This document shows positions 36,434-47,973 of a stretch of DNA of 64,000 bases, one piece after another (positions within the stretch are counted from its first letter, which is position 1; each line of letters starts with the position of its first letter). This DNA is from Blasia pusilla. Taxonomy: Eukaryota > Marchantiophyta > Marchantiopsida > Blasiales. The DNA is taken from positions 18,414,001 to 18,478,000 of the forward strand of contig CM114274.1 of NCBI GenBank assembly GCA_050084515.1. The letters run 5' to 3'. The notes beneath the pieces are model-generated. The model was given only the letters and a program-made list of their open reading frames with translations. It was not told the DNA's origin and did no database searches. Both the position numbers and the translations under genes were made by a program.

Positions 36434-37017
36434 TGTGAGTTTGGCGCAGCAAAGCGTGGCAGAGAAGTGAGCGGGAGGTGAGGCGTGTGAGTCGCGGGTA
36501 TTCTCGAAATTTTAAGGCTTCGAGGCGGGAGAGGTGTTGAAGGTGCGAGTGGGCAGTTTGCTGGCGAGCGTGAGACTTGGCAAGCTGGTGCTTCTCAATC
36601 CAACTCAACATAACTTCTAGGTCACCCATCCCAATTCTATTCCTCTAGAGTGTGCTTAACTGGATAGTTCTTTTGCATGTTGTGTTACCCACATACCCAC
36701 AAGGAAGTGATGGCTGGTTGTTGCACACATGGGAATTTACTCACTCACCTTGATACTTACGGAGATGTTTGAAGGTGATTTTTGGGTGACACACATATTG
36801 TTAGTGTATTGGTGAGTGCACAGCACTAGTGCTACTATTGTAGAGAACTTGGTGGGATGGATGTATATCACACTAGTTGGGAGTGACTTAGTGTGAAGGG
36901 CTATTTGTTGAGTGTTGATCTCAAGTGAGATAAGTGGGGGCGTGTCCACAATTTTGGCATTATCTAGTGTAGAGCTACTAGCTTGGGAGTGAGTCATATT
37001 CGTTTGCAGGTTTCACC
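36434..37017 (+). other. Presumed leader upstream of element A gag
   Basis: No open frame of note. The sequence runs from the palindromic repeats to the gag start codon. A purine stretch ending GTGGGGGCG near 36940 resembles a polypurine tract, but neither LTR end nor primer-binding site could be fixed. Confidence 0.35.
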
Positions 37018-38290
37018 ATGGCGTATCCACAAACTATTGGAGAGTGTGGTAGTGGTAGAAGTGGCGGAGTATTTACACGGAGTGGGGCTTGATATCAACG
37101 GTTCCCATATGAGAAACCACCTCAACTGCAAGTTGTAGTTTCTCCAAAGGTAACGTCAGCGGATTCTGAGTTACCCGAGAGGCCATGGAGTGTCACGAAT
37201 GTTGCCACACCGTTGTTGTGGGACATGGATAATCGCGATACCTATGGATCCACGAGGGGACGTCAACAATTCTCAAGCATGGTGGGAACCATTGAGTTGG
37301 ATGATTTTATGGAGGAGTTCGATAGTTGGTGCGATTGCATAGAGGATGCGGAACCAGTAGAGATTTTCCCCCTTTGTGGCATGGAAGGGACTTTTTCAGT
37401 GTCTGGAGGGCCCTCCCAAGGATGAAGATCACAAGTTTTGGATTCTTCATGAGGCGGAGATCAAGGCGTGGACACTATTTTGGTCTCCAGGATATGTGTC
37501 CCTCATAGGGCGTGCGATGTATGATGTGGCGACTGTAGTAGCATCCACTAATCGCACAAAGCAGACACTTGGAGGAGTTGTTGACCCAAATCTTAACAGT
37601 GTGACCAACCGCGTTCAACCCGTTGGTTGAGTTCTTCCGAGAGTTGGGTAGGAACTATGAGGGGGTTAGGACTGACAAGCTGAAGTCAATTCATGAGTTT
37701 CAGTGGAGAGCGGGAGAGAGTTTTCAAGAGGCCTATGCACGGCTCCGATAGTTGATCACAGTGACTCAGGGTGTTATGGAGGCACAAGCGATTCAGTTCT
37801 GGTATGCAATGCTAGACCGCGAGTTGTAGAAGAGAGTGCAGGATGCAACTCTCTTACATGTTGGTTCGCCTACTCTCAAGTATGTATTTTTGTTGGCAGA
37901 GCATATTGAGCTCAACATACTTGAGGAGAGAGTTTTGATGATAGGCGCGTCATCTTTGAGGGAGATGACACGAGTGACGGTGTCTCCATTAGTGTTGTAG
38001 TGCACTACTTGAGATAGAGTCATGGGACCGAGGTCTACGAGAGGATACCAAAAGCCAGGACCATGACTCGTTCACTTATACGTTGGGCAGCATGACTCAA
38101 ATATTTATTGTTGGATGTGTGGTGTAAACAGCACAGTGGAGTGCAGACAACACCATCAGTTGTATTTGAGGCGGCCTAGGGAAGGCCACCCTTACCTCAG
38201 TGTGAGCATTGCCAGAGATATGGGCACACAGGTGAGAGATGTTTCGAGCTCCACCCCGAGCTGCGTCTAGAAGGAGGTCGAGGACCTGGA
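37018..38290 (+). pseudogene. Element A gag (capsid and zinc knuckle)
   Basis: ATG at 37018 opens a frame beginning MAYPQTIGECGSG. The first stop (TGA) is after 22 codons, where the frame would otherwise continue. The block MVGTIELDDFMEEFDSWCD matches VVGTIELLDFIAEFRSWCD of element C. Capsid-like sequence around 37.64-37.95 kb (VRTDKLKSIHEFQWRAGESFQEAYARLR) aligns with C and D. A CCHC knuckle lies at 38201-38242 (CEHCQRYGHTGERC), followed by a Gly/Arg-rich tail. Stops at 37748-37750 and 37826-37828, plus frameshifts, break it. Gag would package the element RNA. Confidence 0.7.
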
Positions 38291-38649
38291 GGTGGTAGAG
38301 GACGAGGTTTACGAGATCGAGGACGTGGTGGAGGCAAGACCCCACCACCTGCCAGAGCAAGTGCAACACTTACATCAGAGGCACTTTGGAGAGGATTGCT
38401 CAGTTGGAGCAACGCCTTCAAGCTATGACGACCCAACAGGCATCTACATCAGCTGTAGGGGACGCGTCGACTTCCAGATCTGCTCAGGCCCAGGATATGG
38501 TGGGAGATCTAGGAGGTATGGGATTTTTGTGCAACACCGCATAGGTGGATGCAAATGCAATGGTTACGAGAGGAACAATGAGAGCTTTAGAGCCACGAGG
38601 ATCCGATGTGGAGTTGGATCCCTAGAGGAAAGAAGCTGGCAGGCAGGCT

Positions 38650-39130
38650 AGACTTTCCCAGTCTTTTATATTGTCAGAGGCTCTTCAGACCTCATCAATG
38701 GTCCCTAGATGGCCTATGAGGAATGTTGATGCAGTTAGAGGAGCGGGTGAGGCGAGTACGTCTACCAAACCTATGCAGCATTTGACAGAGCCTAGCACTG
38801 ACACCTTACGAGAGATGGCAATGGCTTTGTGTAGCGTCCCACTATTTACGGCCAGAGATTTGTTGATAAGTGGAGGTCGACTAGCTGATGTTTTTTGGTT
38901 GGCGGTGACGCTCTATGAGAGCGATGAGTTTGGTTCTTCTAGTGTTGAGACTCGCATAGGAGATGTGGCAAATGTACCCTTAGAGCATGTGTTTGGTACA
39001 AGGGCCACAGAGAGTTTGCATGCAGCAGCGGCTAGAGTGGCTGAGTTTCCAGCTAGACCAACGATAGAGCGTGCAACCGTCTCACCAAGAGTTGTTGTCT
39101 TGGACAACCGAGATGGAGTTTTCTAGTTGG
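38650..39130 (+). pseudogene. Element A conserved block of unknown function before the protease
   Basis: This region contains VPLFTARDLLISGGRLADVF and ARVAEFPARPTIERATVSPR. Element C has the counterparts TPLFSASDVMTLGGTPAEDF and ARMAEMPARPAIERAMASPG, and D has a trace of the first. Similarity across three diverged copies shows this was translated and under constraint. I do not recognise the fold. It sits between gag and protease. Confidence 0.5.
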
Positions 39131-39161
39131 TTGGTCCGTCTGGAGTGATGTATGATCTCAG

Positions 39162-39460
39162 AGAGTGCTACTTGATTCAAGAGCACAACCCCTTATGTTG
39201 GGGAAGATGGCATGTGTAGCGATGGGATTGCCAAAGTGTGAGATCACTCCATGTCCATTCTAGATTCAGACTTCACTGGGAAGCACATCCCCGACACAGT
39301 TCATGACTCGCTATAAGATTGTAGTGAGGATTTGGCCCAATCATCCTATTGATAGTATGATGGTATAGACACGAGCGGTTGTGTCACTGGCAGAGTGTTA
39401 TGATGTTTTGGTAGGGGCTATTGTATTGTATCCTCTAGGGTTCACACTTGAATTTTGGAA
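39162..39460 (+). pseudogene. Element A aspartic protease, degenerate
   Basis: The active-site triplet at 39174-39182 now reads Asp-Ser-Arg followed by AQPLMLGK. The same site in element D is Asp-Ser-Gly (GGT there, AGA here). Downstream the fragments FQIQTSLGS, FMTRYKIVVRIWPNHP and ECYDVLVGAIVLYPLGF follow the retropepsin pattern and match C. Stops and a frame change near 39.3 kb disrupt it. The enzyme would have processed the polyprotein. Confidence 0.6.
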
Positions 39461-39860
39461 GGAGAAAACCTCCTATCGTCTAGGTTGGCAGTCAACTGAG
39501 GGACAAGCCAGTCAGCTACCCGTCCAGTATGCAAGGAGACTTGATGGTTTACTCAGAGGGTCGACCACAACAGTTGCTACTTACTGTGGCACATTCTGCT
39601 GGCCTCAAGATTTACTAGAATGCCGAATCAAAGGATATTCCTGTAGAGGATCCTGAGGAGTGGCATGCCATAACGAGCGTGGCTACATCTGGTGGCAATA
39701 CTTCTTCTGCTTTGTGGATAACGAGCATCGATTTGCAAAGAAGAGCAGACGAGCTCGTGGGGCAGGTGTGGAGCCGAGCCTATGCTCTAGAGCGAGACGA
39801 GACAGAGTTACCATGTGTTGTAGGAGTAGAGACGTTGACACCCTTGGACACCACACCGAT

Positions 39861-40842
39861 TGTGTGGCAGTATCCTGAGGAGGGTATACGTATACTAGAT
39901 CTCTTTGGAGGGATTAGTACAGAGTTGGCTGCAGTGTTACAGACCGAAGTACAAGTACAACAGTCCTTGTATGTTGAGAGAGATGAGAATGCACGTAGAG
40001 TCTCATTACATAATGTGTCGAGGCTAGCCCAAAAATATCCTCAGTTATTGCCAGTGTCTGAAGTGAGGGGGTATCAACATGTATTGTCGGCCGACATTTC
40101 GTTGTTGGGGAAGCCGAATTTGGATAGGGATGGTCCGATACACTTGGTGGTGGCAAGATGGTGATGTCAGAGTCATTCTTTGGCGGGTTGGGGACTTGGT
40201 TTGCAGGATCCGAGGTCGGCCATGTTTTGGGAGATGTTGCGAGTTCTTCGACACTTGCAGACTACCCATAGATGTTCTCCAGCCTAAATTTTGGAGAATG
40301 TTCCATGGTTAGGTGACACTCAAGCCCAAGTGATGACAAGTGTACATCAGGCGCTGTCGTGGATAGGACCGATGGTGATGTTGGATGCGGTGAGTGTTGG
40401 ATTGCGCGCACGCCGCCCAAAATTGCTAAGACGGGCTTAAGATGGAGTCCAGAGACCATCACTACTTACAATGGATGCGATCTTAGATCAAGGACAACGA
40501 TCTCAGGTTGTTACTCGTGATGATGTATGACCGTTGGCACTTGCCAATCGACTGGGCCAGTAGAGGGTAGCATTGCCTACGTTGCTGAGTTTTCCATCAT
40601 CTCATGCTTTTTGTCAAGGAGGACCAGGCATGATATGGGATAAGCACGCAGGTACATTGATGGAGCTCAATGCCGACGAGCGAGAGCAAGCTATGGGGTT
40701 CTCTATTGGTATGACGGCGGTGCCTATGATGGTAGAGGCATCCCGCAGACAGATATTGGGTCAAGCTTTGGACTTGAACGGTCTTACTTGGGTGTTCAGT
40801 CTTGGTTTGGCTGAGCAAAATGGATGTGAGAGGCATATGTGA
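39861..40842 (+). pseudogene. Element A C5 cytosine methyltransferase (DNMT3-like), degenerate
   Basis: Motifs appear in the normal order. Motif I is GIRILDLFGGIST near 39.89 kb (AdoMet binding). A motif II-like YVERDENARRVS follows near 39.97 kb. The motif IV relic at 40156-40179 reads RW, stop, CQ: the catalytic Cys codon TGT is still there, but the preceding codon is TGA. DPRSAMFWEMLRVLRHL follows. Motif VI is ILENVPWLGD near 40.29 kb. A motif VIII-like RARRPKLL comes next. The C-terminal part is ERERAMGF-like (DEREQAMGF) and RRQILGQALDLNGL (motifs IX-X) to 40842. DNMT3 and DRM share the ENV and AHRARYFW features; the unpermuted order here excludes the DRM arrangement. Stops near 40162, 40282 and 40437 inactivate it. 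Confidence 0.75.
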
Positions 40843-40991
40843 CATTACATCCACTTTGCAGCGCAACATCTATCAGGATGGATGAGCCACTGGTGGGGGG
40901 CGCAATGGTGATGGAGAGCCATCCATGGACTTCATGGTGTATTTGTGAGAGCAGTTTTCCACCAATTATGCTTGTTTAGCAGTTTTCCACA

Positions 40992-41003
40992 TGGTATCAG
41001 AGC
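40992..41003 (+). promoter_or_regulatory. Copia primer-binding site (initiator tRNA-Met)
   Basis: TGGTATCAGAGC is the standard plant LTR-retrotransposon primer-binding sequence, complementary to the 3' end of initiator tRNA-Met. It follows directly on CCACA, a typical LTR end. First-strand cDNA synthesis would start here. Confidence 0.9.
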
Positions 41004-41423
41004 GGGAGGAGAACATCACTTGAAATACTTCGTGTTTGAAGAGAGAAGAGAGGCAAGAGAAGGCACAATTTCAGTTTGGGAGAAGGAAATTTTACTCTGA
41101 GCTCAGTGGGTGCAGATTTCAAGTGGAGCTTTGATGGTGATAAAACTTTGGAGGCATTTTTTAATCCTTTCTCGGTCGATTCAGCCGTTAAGTTCCGTAT
41201 CGACTGGATCAATGCCAAAGACTAGTTCTAGTTGTCTTGTAGAACTCATTGAGAGCTTTTCAATGCACCCAAAATTGTTTGATTCTGACACTCTGAGCTC
41301 CTACAGTAGCAATTTCAGTGTAGGAAAGTGCAATTAGTGAAGAAAAGTTATGCAGTTTGCTATGCTTCAATTGGAGCAATAGAAAGCCTGAAATTACATT
41401 TTTTGTGAGTGAAATCGTTTATT

Positions 41424-43010
41424 ATGGAGTATTCCTCAGCAACAATCACAGACGAGAAGCTAGACAAGAAAAATTACGATGTCTGGAAGTTTCGCTTGAA
41501 ATAATTTCTCATGGATCAACAACTATGGGAGCTTGTCATAGGTGATAAGGCCAAGCCAGAAGGTGACTCAATAGACTTGAATGTTCGCGCTTAGAACAAA
41601 CGCGCAAGGCAAGTAATCCACTACATTTCAATAACGATCAGTTCGCCAATGATAGGTCACATCCAAGATGTTGATACTGCAAAGGAGACCTGGGATGCAT
41701 TAGAAAAGCTGTTCCAGACATCTACAAAGGCCAGAAAGCTTCAATCAAAACAACAATTGAATGAAGTGAGGAAAGGATCATAGAGCATCAATGATTATAT
41801 TTTGAGTATCAGACATATTGTTGATCAGTTGAATAGCATTGGAGTGACAGTAGAAGATGATGAGTTGATCTTATTCACTCTTCAAGGCCTTCCAAAGGAT
41901 TACAAGTCCTTTGAGACCTCTATCTCTGTGAGAGATAAGTATTCAATCTTTCAAGAGTTAGTTCTTCTGTTCATAAGCGAAGAGATGCGCCTAGTAGGTA
42001 GCGGTAGCTCGTCTAGTCTACAAGAGAGTGCGCTATTTGCAAGTTATGGATCAAACAAAGGCAGGGGTCGTGGTGGATATCAAGCATATGGAGGAAGAGG
42101 CACTCAATATAACGTCACTCAATCAACTACGAACTAGTACCAGACCCAATCACATGGTGGTGATGGTGGAAACCGTTGGGGTCGAGGTCAACAGCAGAGG
42201 GTCCCTGGATCTTGCAATTACTGTGGGATAACGGGTCACTATGCAAAGCTTTGCTTCAAGAAGAAGGCAGATATGAGAACAGGAGCCTTACATCAACAAA
42301 ACTATATGGAGCAACAATACCAAGAGCAGTACCAAGAACAAAAACATTCATAAACAGAGCATCTCTTGGTCATGACTCATCATATGGGAGCAATGGTCAA
42401 GAAAGACTCAACAGCATATTGGTACATTGACTCCGGTGCATCAAATCACATGACCTCAAAAGCGAAATGGTTCAATAGTTTGGAGCCGGTGAAAGATCCT
42501 GCAATTGTGCTCACACGAGATGACACTCAACATCATATCACGTATTCCGGTAAAGTTCCAATTGTATGAGATGGTCTTTGTGCTCTTGGAAATGTTCTCT
42601 ATGTTCCTACCATTGCAAGAAATATGATCTCTGTATGACAGATAGTAGAACAGGATTTCAAGTGAAGTTTAACGGAGATGGTTGTTTCATTGAAACAATG
42701 GATAACCAGACTACGATAGCCAAAGGAACTAGATCTGGCAGAATGTTCAAATTAGATGTTTCTATGCCAAAGATTCAAACAGCAATGTATGGTCAAACCG
42801 GCCAACAATTCACAGATCTAAATGTGTGGCATAAAAGAATTGGACATATGAATCTTTAAAGATTACATAGTCTTTCATAATCTAATATAGTAATAGGACT
42901 CCCTAAATTAGCGAGTCTTGCTATGTTAGAGGTATGTCATGCTTGCCAATTTGGAAAACAAGCTAGATTTTCTTTTCCAAAGCAAGGTAGAAGAGCATCC
43001 AAGATATTGG
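41424..43010 (+). pseudogene. Copia gag-protease-integrase N-terminus
   Basis: ATG at 41424 begins MEYSSATITDEKLDKKNYDVW, a typical copia gag start. Stops occur after FRLK, at NVRA and at RKGS; they fit CAA/CAG or TGG codons changed by transitions. The central gag (INDYILSIRHIVDQLNSIG, LPKDYKSFETSI) is clear. The zinc knuckle CNYCGITGHYAKLC starts at 42213. The protease motif is YIDSGASNHMTS near 42.43 kb. The pre-integrase block is NVWHKRIGHMNL near 42.83 kb, and the integrase Cys pair (CHACQFGKQ) lies near 42.93 kb. Sequence then loses similarity before the DDE core. Confidence 0.8.
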
Positions 43011-43200
43011 ATGCTCCGGAGAAGATCCTCAGCTCCCTCAGTTCCCATTGATGAACTACTACCAAAAGTAGTCATCTTGATAAGAATCCAACTTGCAAAC
43101 ACAATCTACCGCCTCAAAGATCTCTTAGTGGAAGCATCATTTGTCGCGTCGAGAGCCTTTCTTTGAGTAAAGGCAGACCTTCTAGCTGCGGCAGACGTGA

Positions 43201-44466
43201 TTGATGCAAGGTGAACTCTCTAAGAAATTCTCCATTTTTAATACAAGATTATTGTGTATACTCTCCATTCTCTCACAACAGGTATCACAAATGGAAGTGC
43301 CGAGGCGATCACTTCTTCGTAACATTGGACTCCAAAATTCTTAACTATAAAATCCCTATAAACCACTTTACTAATGTTAAACCCTACTTGAAGAGGCCTA
43401 TTAACGTCCATGGATCGCTATATAAGGACATACAAAGTACAATCCCATGTCCTTCCATATTTGACGATAGGAAGGATCACGAGAGTTGGAGATTGAATGA
43501 TCTGGTTCATGAACACCTCCCCAAAGTGATAAACTAAGTAGCGAGTGAACCAGTGCCTATCTACAAAGAGTATCTTGATATGGTATGGATTGAGGAAAGG
43601 AAAGTCGGGCACAACTCGTGCTCCATCCCTATCCATGTTTGACAGACATTCTCTACTCTTCTCAAGGATGGGTTTTGGCGGAGTTATTCTCCCAAGAGGG
43701 GTAATCCACTCTCATTGGAAAAGTAACAAGCCAAAATATTCACTATTTTAGTATGACTAAAGTCCTTTAAGGTGACAAACCTCTCATCTCCACATACACA
43801 CCACACTCTAGAAATCTCTCGAAGAATAGACCATGGTCAAGCTATTCTTCCAAGAAGGGTGATCCACTCTCATTGGAAGAGCAAGCAATCCCAAAGCCAT
43901 ACACTCAAGAGTGACACAAAAGACTCAAGATATGGAATAGAAGGTGATGAACCCTTGAAGGTCCCTCCTCTTTATATACTCACAAGAGATCCACAAGAGT
44001 ACGAAATAGAACTAATCTTATCTTGTGGCACATGGCTTCCTCTCAAGGCTTAGCCAATCACATTTTGACACAAGTAGATTTCCTCTTATCTCTTCCAAAA
44101 TATCCTCTTTTACCCACTTGATATTTTCCAAATTACCCCAACTAACCTAGCCATCAACCAAGCCTAATTTTGTTTTTTATTAAAGCACCAACTTCACTAC
44201 TTTACTTTTATAAAGTCCTCCTTTATTTATTACCTCTTTTCCTAAAGTTAGGCCCGCATAAAAGAGGCACCATAAAGAGGTTTAAACATTAGAATTTCCT
44301 TTTCCTAAGCTAATTTACTGAATACTAATAAAACTCTATCTAACACTTAATAAGGAAGGAGTTTACACATTGGCTGATTTTACTATACAACGTTCATCCC
44401 CTCCAAACCTGCACATCCTCCGGTATGTGTCGAAAACATCGAGAATTCTTGCTATTTTACTCAAAC
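43201..44466. other. Intergenic sequence, no gene recognised
   Basis: Short frames only. A 16-base phrase (ATCCACTCTCATTGGA) recurs at about 43.71 and 43.86 kb, each time shortly after a CCAAGA(A)GGG word, suggesting an internal duplication of about 160 bp. The sequence turns AT-rich after 44.1 kb. It may include the untranslated 3' end of the minus-strand gypsy element to the right. Confidence 0.4.
43675..43895 (+). repeat. Two-copy direct duplication
   Basis: Two stretches, at about 43.68-43.74 and 43.84-43.90 kb, share ATTCT(C/T)CCAAGA and ATCCACTCTCATTGGAA words in the same order and spacing. They are diverged direct repeats in noncoding sequence. Confidence 0.5.
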
Positions 44467-47440
44467 TTATTTTGGTTGTGCCTCTATACACATTGAATCA
44501 AAATCAAGAAATCCCTCACGTCTACGGAAAATCTTGACCTTTTTTCCTGCAATTGGCAGCTTGAGAATTGTGCCTTCTAGTTCACGTAGTTTGTAAGTGG
44601 CATTGTCAAAAGCAAAGACTACAACGCATGGACCAAACCAACGACGTGCAAACTTCTTAATTATACTATATTGGTTGTCGAGGCTATTATCGTGCACCAA
44701 GACCCAATCTCCTTCTCTTATAGGCTCCTTCCGAAGTCGATGCGTTTTGTCGAAGCGCTCCTTATTTTTCAACCTTGCTTCCTTCATTTTGACTAATGCT
44801 TCTGCAATATCTTCTTCCCGTCGCTCTAGCTATTGCATTCGGAGTGCTAGGAGCTCTTTCCTATCGAGCCCGTCTTCCCACGGTAAACCCATCCAAGTGG
44901 GTATATCTCCTTCTGCTGGTATTATCGGCTTTTGACTTGTCATGAACTCTGTAGGCATGAACCTTGTAACGGTGTTGTGAGTAGTTCTATCTACCCATAA
45001 AGCAAATGGAAGCAATCTAGGCCAATCAGCATAACGATCTCCACACGCCTTTACCAATGCTTGAATGATTGGCGTATGTCCCCTTTCGCTCCTGTCGTTT
45101 GCCTCCGGATTCATGGAGGTTGTTAATCTCAACTGGACTCCATATCTCTTGAAGAACTCTCGTGCTTCCTCTGCATTCAACTCACCTCTATCTGCACGGA
45201 TTCTCCCGATACTCCCATATTGAGCAACAATATCCTCTAGAATAAAATGACATATAGGCTCTATTGTTTTAATCCGTAAAGCCCTCTCTTCTACAAAGTT
45301 GGACAACTCTTCTTGTGCTAGGACCAAGTAACGCATTCCCCAAAGACCTAGTGGCATAGCAACTAGATCTATAACCCATTGATGATGAATTGACAAAGGA
45401 TATGTGTGTTTAAGTCCATCTCTCATCCTGATTTTTTATTGAAACAGACATTCAACACATGACCCAACATATCTCTCAACATCCTTATATAGGCCTTTCC
45501 ACCAATACCTCTCTTTTATCTTGGTGAAAGTTGCCCAAGTACCTTTGTGTCCTGCCCATAAAGAATTGTGGAATTCTTTGAGCACTTGCATTTTTGTCCC
45601 ATTGTCATCCACCACCCTCAAGGGCATTCCATCTTTCCTCTTTGGCCTTTTCCAAAGATACCCATCTTGTAGTAGATAGCCATACGCCATTTGTCGAATC
45701 TCCTTGAAGAACTTGTCTGTCCACCCTCCGTCTCTTTGCAGAGTGCTTAAATAGCGCCCAATTTCTTTTAACCTGCCCTCATACAAATTCTCTTTGAAAG
45801 CTAGAACATCCTCTATGCCACCTCGTTCTTGAGATAACACTTGCCACACATGCGCATCATCCTCATCTATCTCACTTGCCTCCATATCTTCTTCTTGACT
45901 AAATCTAGCTCTAGACAACATGTCAGCTACTGAGTTCTCTTTCCCATCTATATGCTTCAATTGTGGATTCAAGGACCTAATGTAGGCTATCCAACGTAGC
46001 ATGGCTATATCTCGAATCGTACAATTCGCAATCATACCCAACAGAGGTAGACAATCAACCTCAAGCAATACATAGGCTCCCATAAGATACTCCTTCTCAG
46101 CTTTCATTGCAGTTACAACTCCCAAAAGCTCCCTCTTTATCTGAGGGTACCTCCTCTGTCGTTCCGTGAGTGTACGAGCTCCAAACCTTGTTGCAAATCT
46201 TCTTCCTTCCGCGTCATCCTGCCCAACCGCCCATCCGATAGCAATAGAGCTAGTGTCCACTGTGATGATAATAGGTCTTCCGCATTCGTAGCTCATTTGT
46301 CATAGATCTGGTGGCGACTTCAATGCCTCCTTCAATTGCATCATTGCTGCTCTTTGCTTCTTCTCCCAAGTGAACTTCTTCTTCTTTCTCAACAGCTCAT
46401 ACAAAGGATCAGATATGTGGCCAAAATGAGGAATCCACACCTGATAAAACACACAAGCTCTTAAAAACCTTCTCACTTTGTTGACGTTTTTGCATTCTCG
46501 TATCCTCTCGATGACATCAACTTTTGCTGGATTTGGTTTTCGGCCAAAATCTCCACAAAGATGACCCACTACCACAATCTGAGGAACTCCAAAGCTACAT
46601 TTTTCTCCATAAAAAGTAAGATTGACCTCTTCTTGTCTTGTTAGGATCATATCCACATCACGAATATGATCAGACACAAACTTTCTACACCTATCTTTCA
46701 CACCCCTCTCAATCCTATCTTCTATTGCACATCCCTTTATAGGAATATCATCTACAAAAGGAATGGTCTTGTAAGGAATGAACTCTCTCAAGATTTTATT
46801 CATTGCACTCTACATATGGGCGACATAATTTGTTGCTCCTTGAGGTAATGTGCACATTCTTACAAATCCAAGTGGAGTACGCATAGTGGTAATATCTCTA
46901 CTCTCCATAGCTAATTGGAATTGGTCATATCTCGAGTGCAAATCTCCTATCGAATAGATAGCACGGGCTGCAAAAGCTTCTGCGACTTCATCTATTCTAG
47001 GCCCCGCTCCCATATTTCGAATGGTTACCTTATTTGTTGGTTGCATATCTTGAATGAACCAGAGAGCTCTTGATTTTTTCGGCACGGTGAACCATCGACT
47101 CAAGTAAGGCCCCATAGATGGTTCTAAGATACCCATATGCATCTTCTCCTTCAATAATTCAATCAACTTGGGAATCATAGTTCGTGGTACTGGTATGGGT
47201 TTCAAATCCCAAGGCACATGTGGAACAGTGAAAATTACCATCAGTGCCACCACTCTTGTGTCTACACAACCAATTTCTTGTGTAGTAAAAGAAAAGGCCT
47301 TACCATGTCTCCGTAATATCTCCCGAAAACTTTTCCTTTCAATTTCTGTGAGAAACTCACGCCCTCCAATTTGCAGACGATCTAGCGTCTCTTCTGTGAA
47401 CTTGTATCCTATGTCACGTCTTTTAGGATAGATCGGTGAG
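44467..47440 (-). mobile_element. Ty3/gypsy retrotransposon pol fragment (lineage distinct from A/C/D)
   Basis: About 3 kb of one continuous minus-strand frame encodes RT, RNase H, integrase zinc finger, integrase core and the C-terminal tail. gag and LTRs are not seen. The RT motif reads FVDDIPIKG rather than the YIDDIVVFS of element C, so this is another lineage. The left end may continue into AT-rich sequence. The right end stops at about 47.44 kb, where the leader of element C begins. Confidence 0.8.
44467..47440 (-). pseudogene. Gypsy pol with four stops in a single frame
   Basis: From 47.44 kb leftwards: YKFTEETLDRLQIGGREFL (before the RT), KPIPVPRTMIPKLIELL, MQPTNKVTIRN, GDLHSRYDQFQL (motif A), LPQGATNY (motif B) and PFVDDIPIKG (motif C, near 46.76 kb). 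RNase H follows (ITVDTSSIAIGWAVGQ; IDGKENSVADMLSR). The integrase finger is HNSLWAGHKGTW...CVECLF near 45.5 kb. The core has Asp in IDLVAMP, Asp in RADRGEL and Glu in NPEANDRSERG. The tail contains EGDWVLVHD and a WFGPCVVV module. Stops lie at 46810 (TAG), 46300 (TGA), 45436 (TAA) and 44830 (TAG). All four separate blocks in the same frame; no frameshift is needed over nearly 3 kb. Each stop fits a Gln or Arg codon with one C-to-T change. Confidence 0.85.
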
Positions 47441-47973
47441 ATCTAATAGAGCGCCTTCGTGAGTAGTGGAGGACACGCTCAATAGGTCGCGGATGACCTG
47501 CTGAGGCCCCGGGAAACCTGAGAGAACAAGTTTCCCCTTCGTTTCGACTCATTTGGAGTCATATTGAGGAACTTACTATTTTAGATAAGTACCATTTTGA
47601 GTATATGATCGACTTTCTAGTTTTGGTAAGTGGCCCTTGACCTCCTACTTCAGGTCAAGAGCCAAGGAGGTGACTTGGGAGAATAGGTTACCATGGAGAG
47701 AGCTTGGGAGAGGGGAGGGGTATACCTCAAGGAGAGAGAGCTTGAGAGCTCATTCTCTCTTTGTTGAACCTCTTGGCATGAGGCGACGGAGCTATGGTAC
47801 CTTGCCTTGTGAGTGTAACTCAAGCCTCTCATTAGGAGAGTGGGTTTGGTTTGACATGAGAGAGAGTGCACACCTTTGAGAGCTATGGTGTGAGATGGTG
47901 GAGAGAGAGATTGGATCTTACTTTACAAAAAGAAAATGAGAGAATGAGAGAGTGACCGCTATTTTTGCAGGTT

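Larger units (their letters stand above)
37018..40950 (+). mobile_element. Element A: methyltransferase-carrying Ty3/gypsy retrotransposon, 3'-truncated
   Basis: gag with zinc knuckle, a conserved linker block, an aspartic protease and a DNMT3-like cytosine methyltransferase follow each other, in the same order and with clear protein similarity to elements C and D. The RT, RNase H and integrase are absent. Similarity to C ends near 40950, where copia-type sequence begins. The palindromic repeats at 35.0-36.4 kb probably belong to this element. Numerous stops and frameshifts make it inactive. Confidence 0.8.
40951..43200 (+). mobile_element. Ty1/copia retrotransposon fragment
   Basis: A primer-binding site, a gag with zinc knuckle, an aspartic protease, a GAG-pre-integrase block and the start of the integrase zinc finger are present. 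The integrase core, RT and RNase H are missing. Only about 40 bases separate the end of element A similarity from the primer-binding site, so the 5' LTR is nearly all deleted. This remnant holds two copies of AGCAGTTTTCCAC. The 3' break lies at about 43.0-43.2 kb. Confidence 0.8.

Noticed and set aside
39861-40842. Methyltransferase as a host DRM or DNMT3 gene
   Set aside because: It recurs in three copies, flanked by a retroviral-type protease and RT in the same orientation, has no introns, and lacks host-type N-terminal UBA, PWWP or ADD domains.
44597-44935. 112-codon plus-strand frame opposite the gypsy integrase
   Set aside because: It is antisense to conserved integrase sequence on the minus strand.
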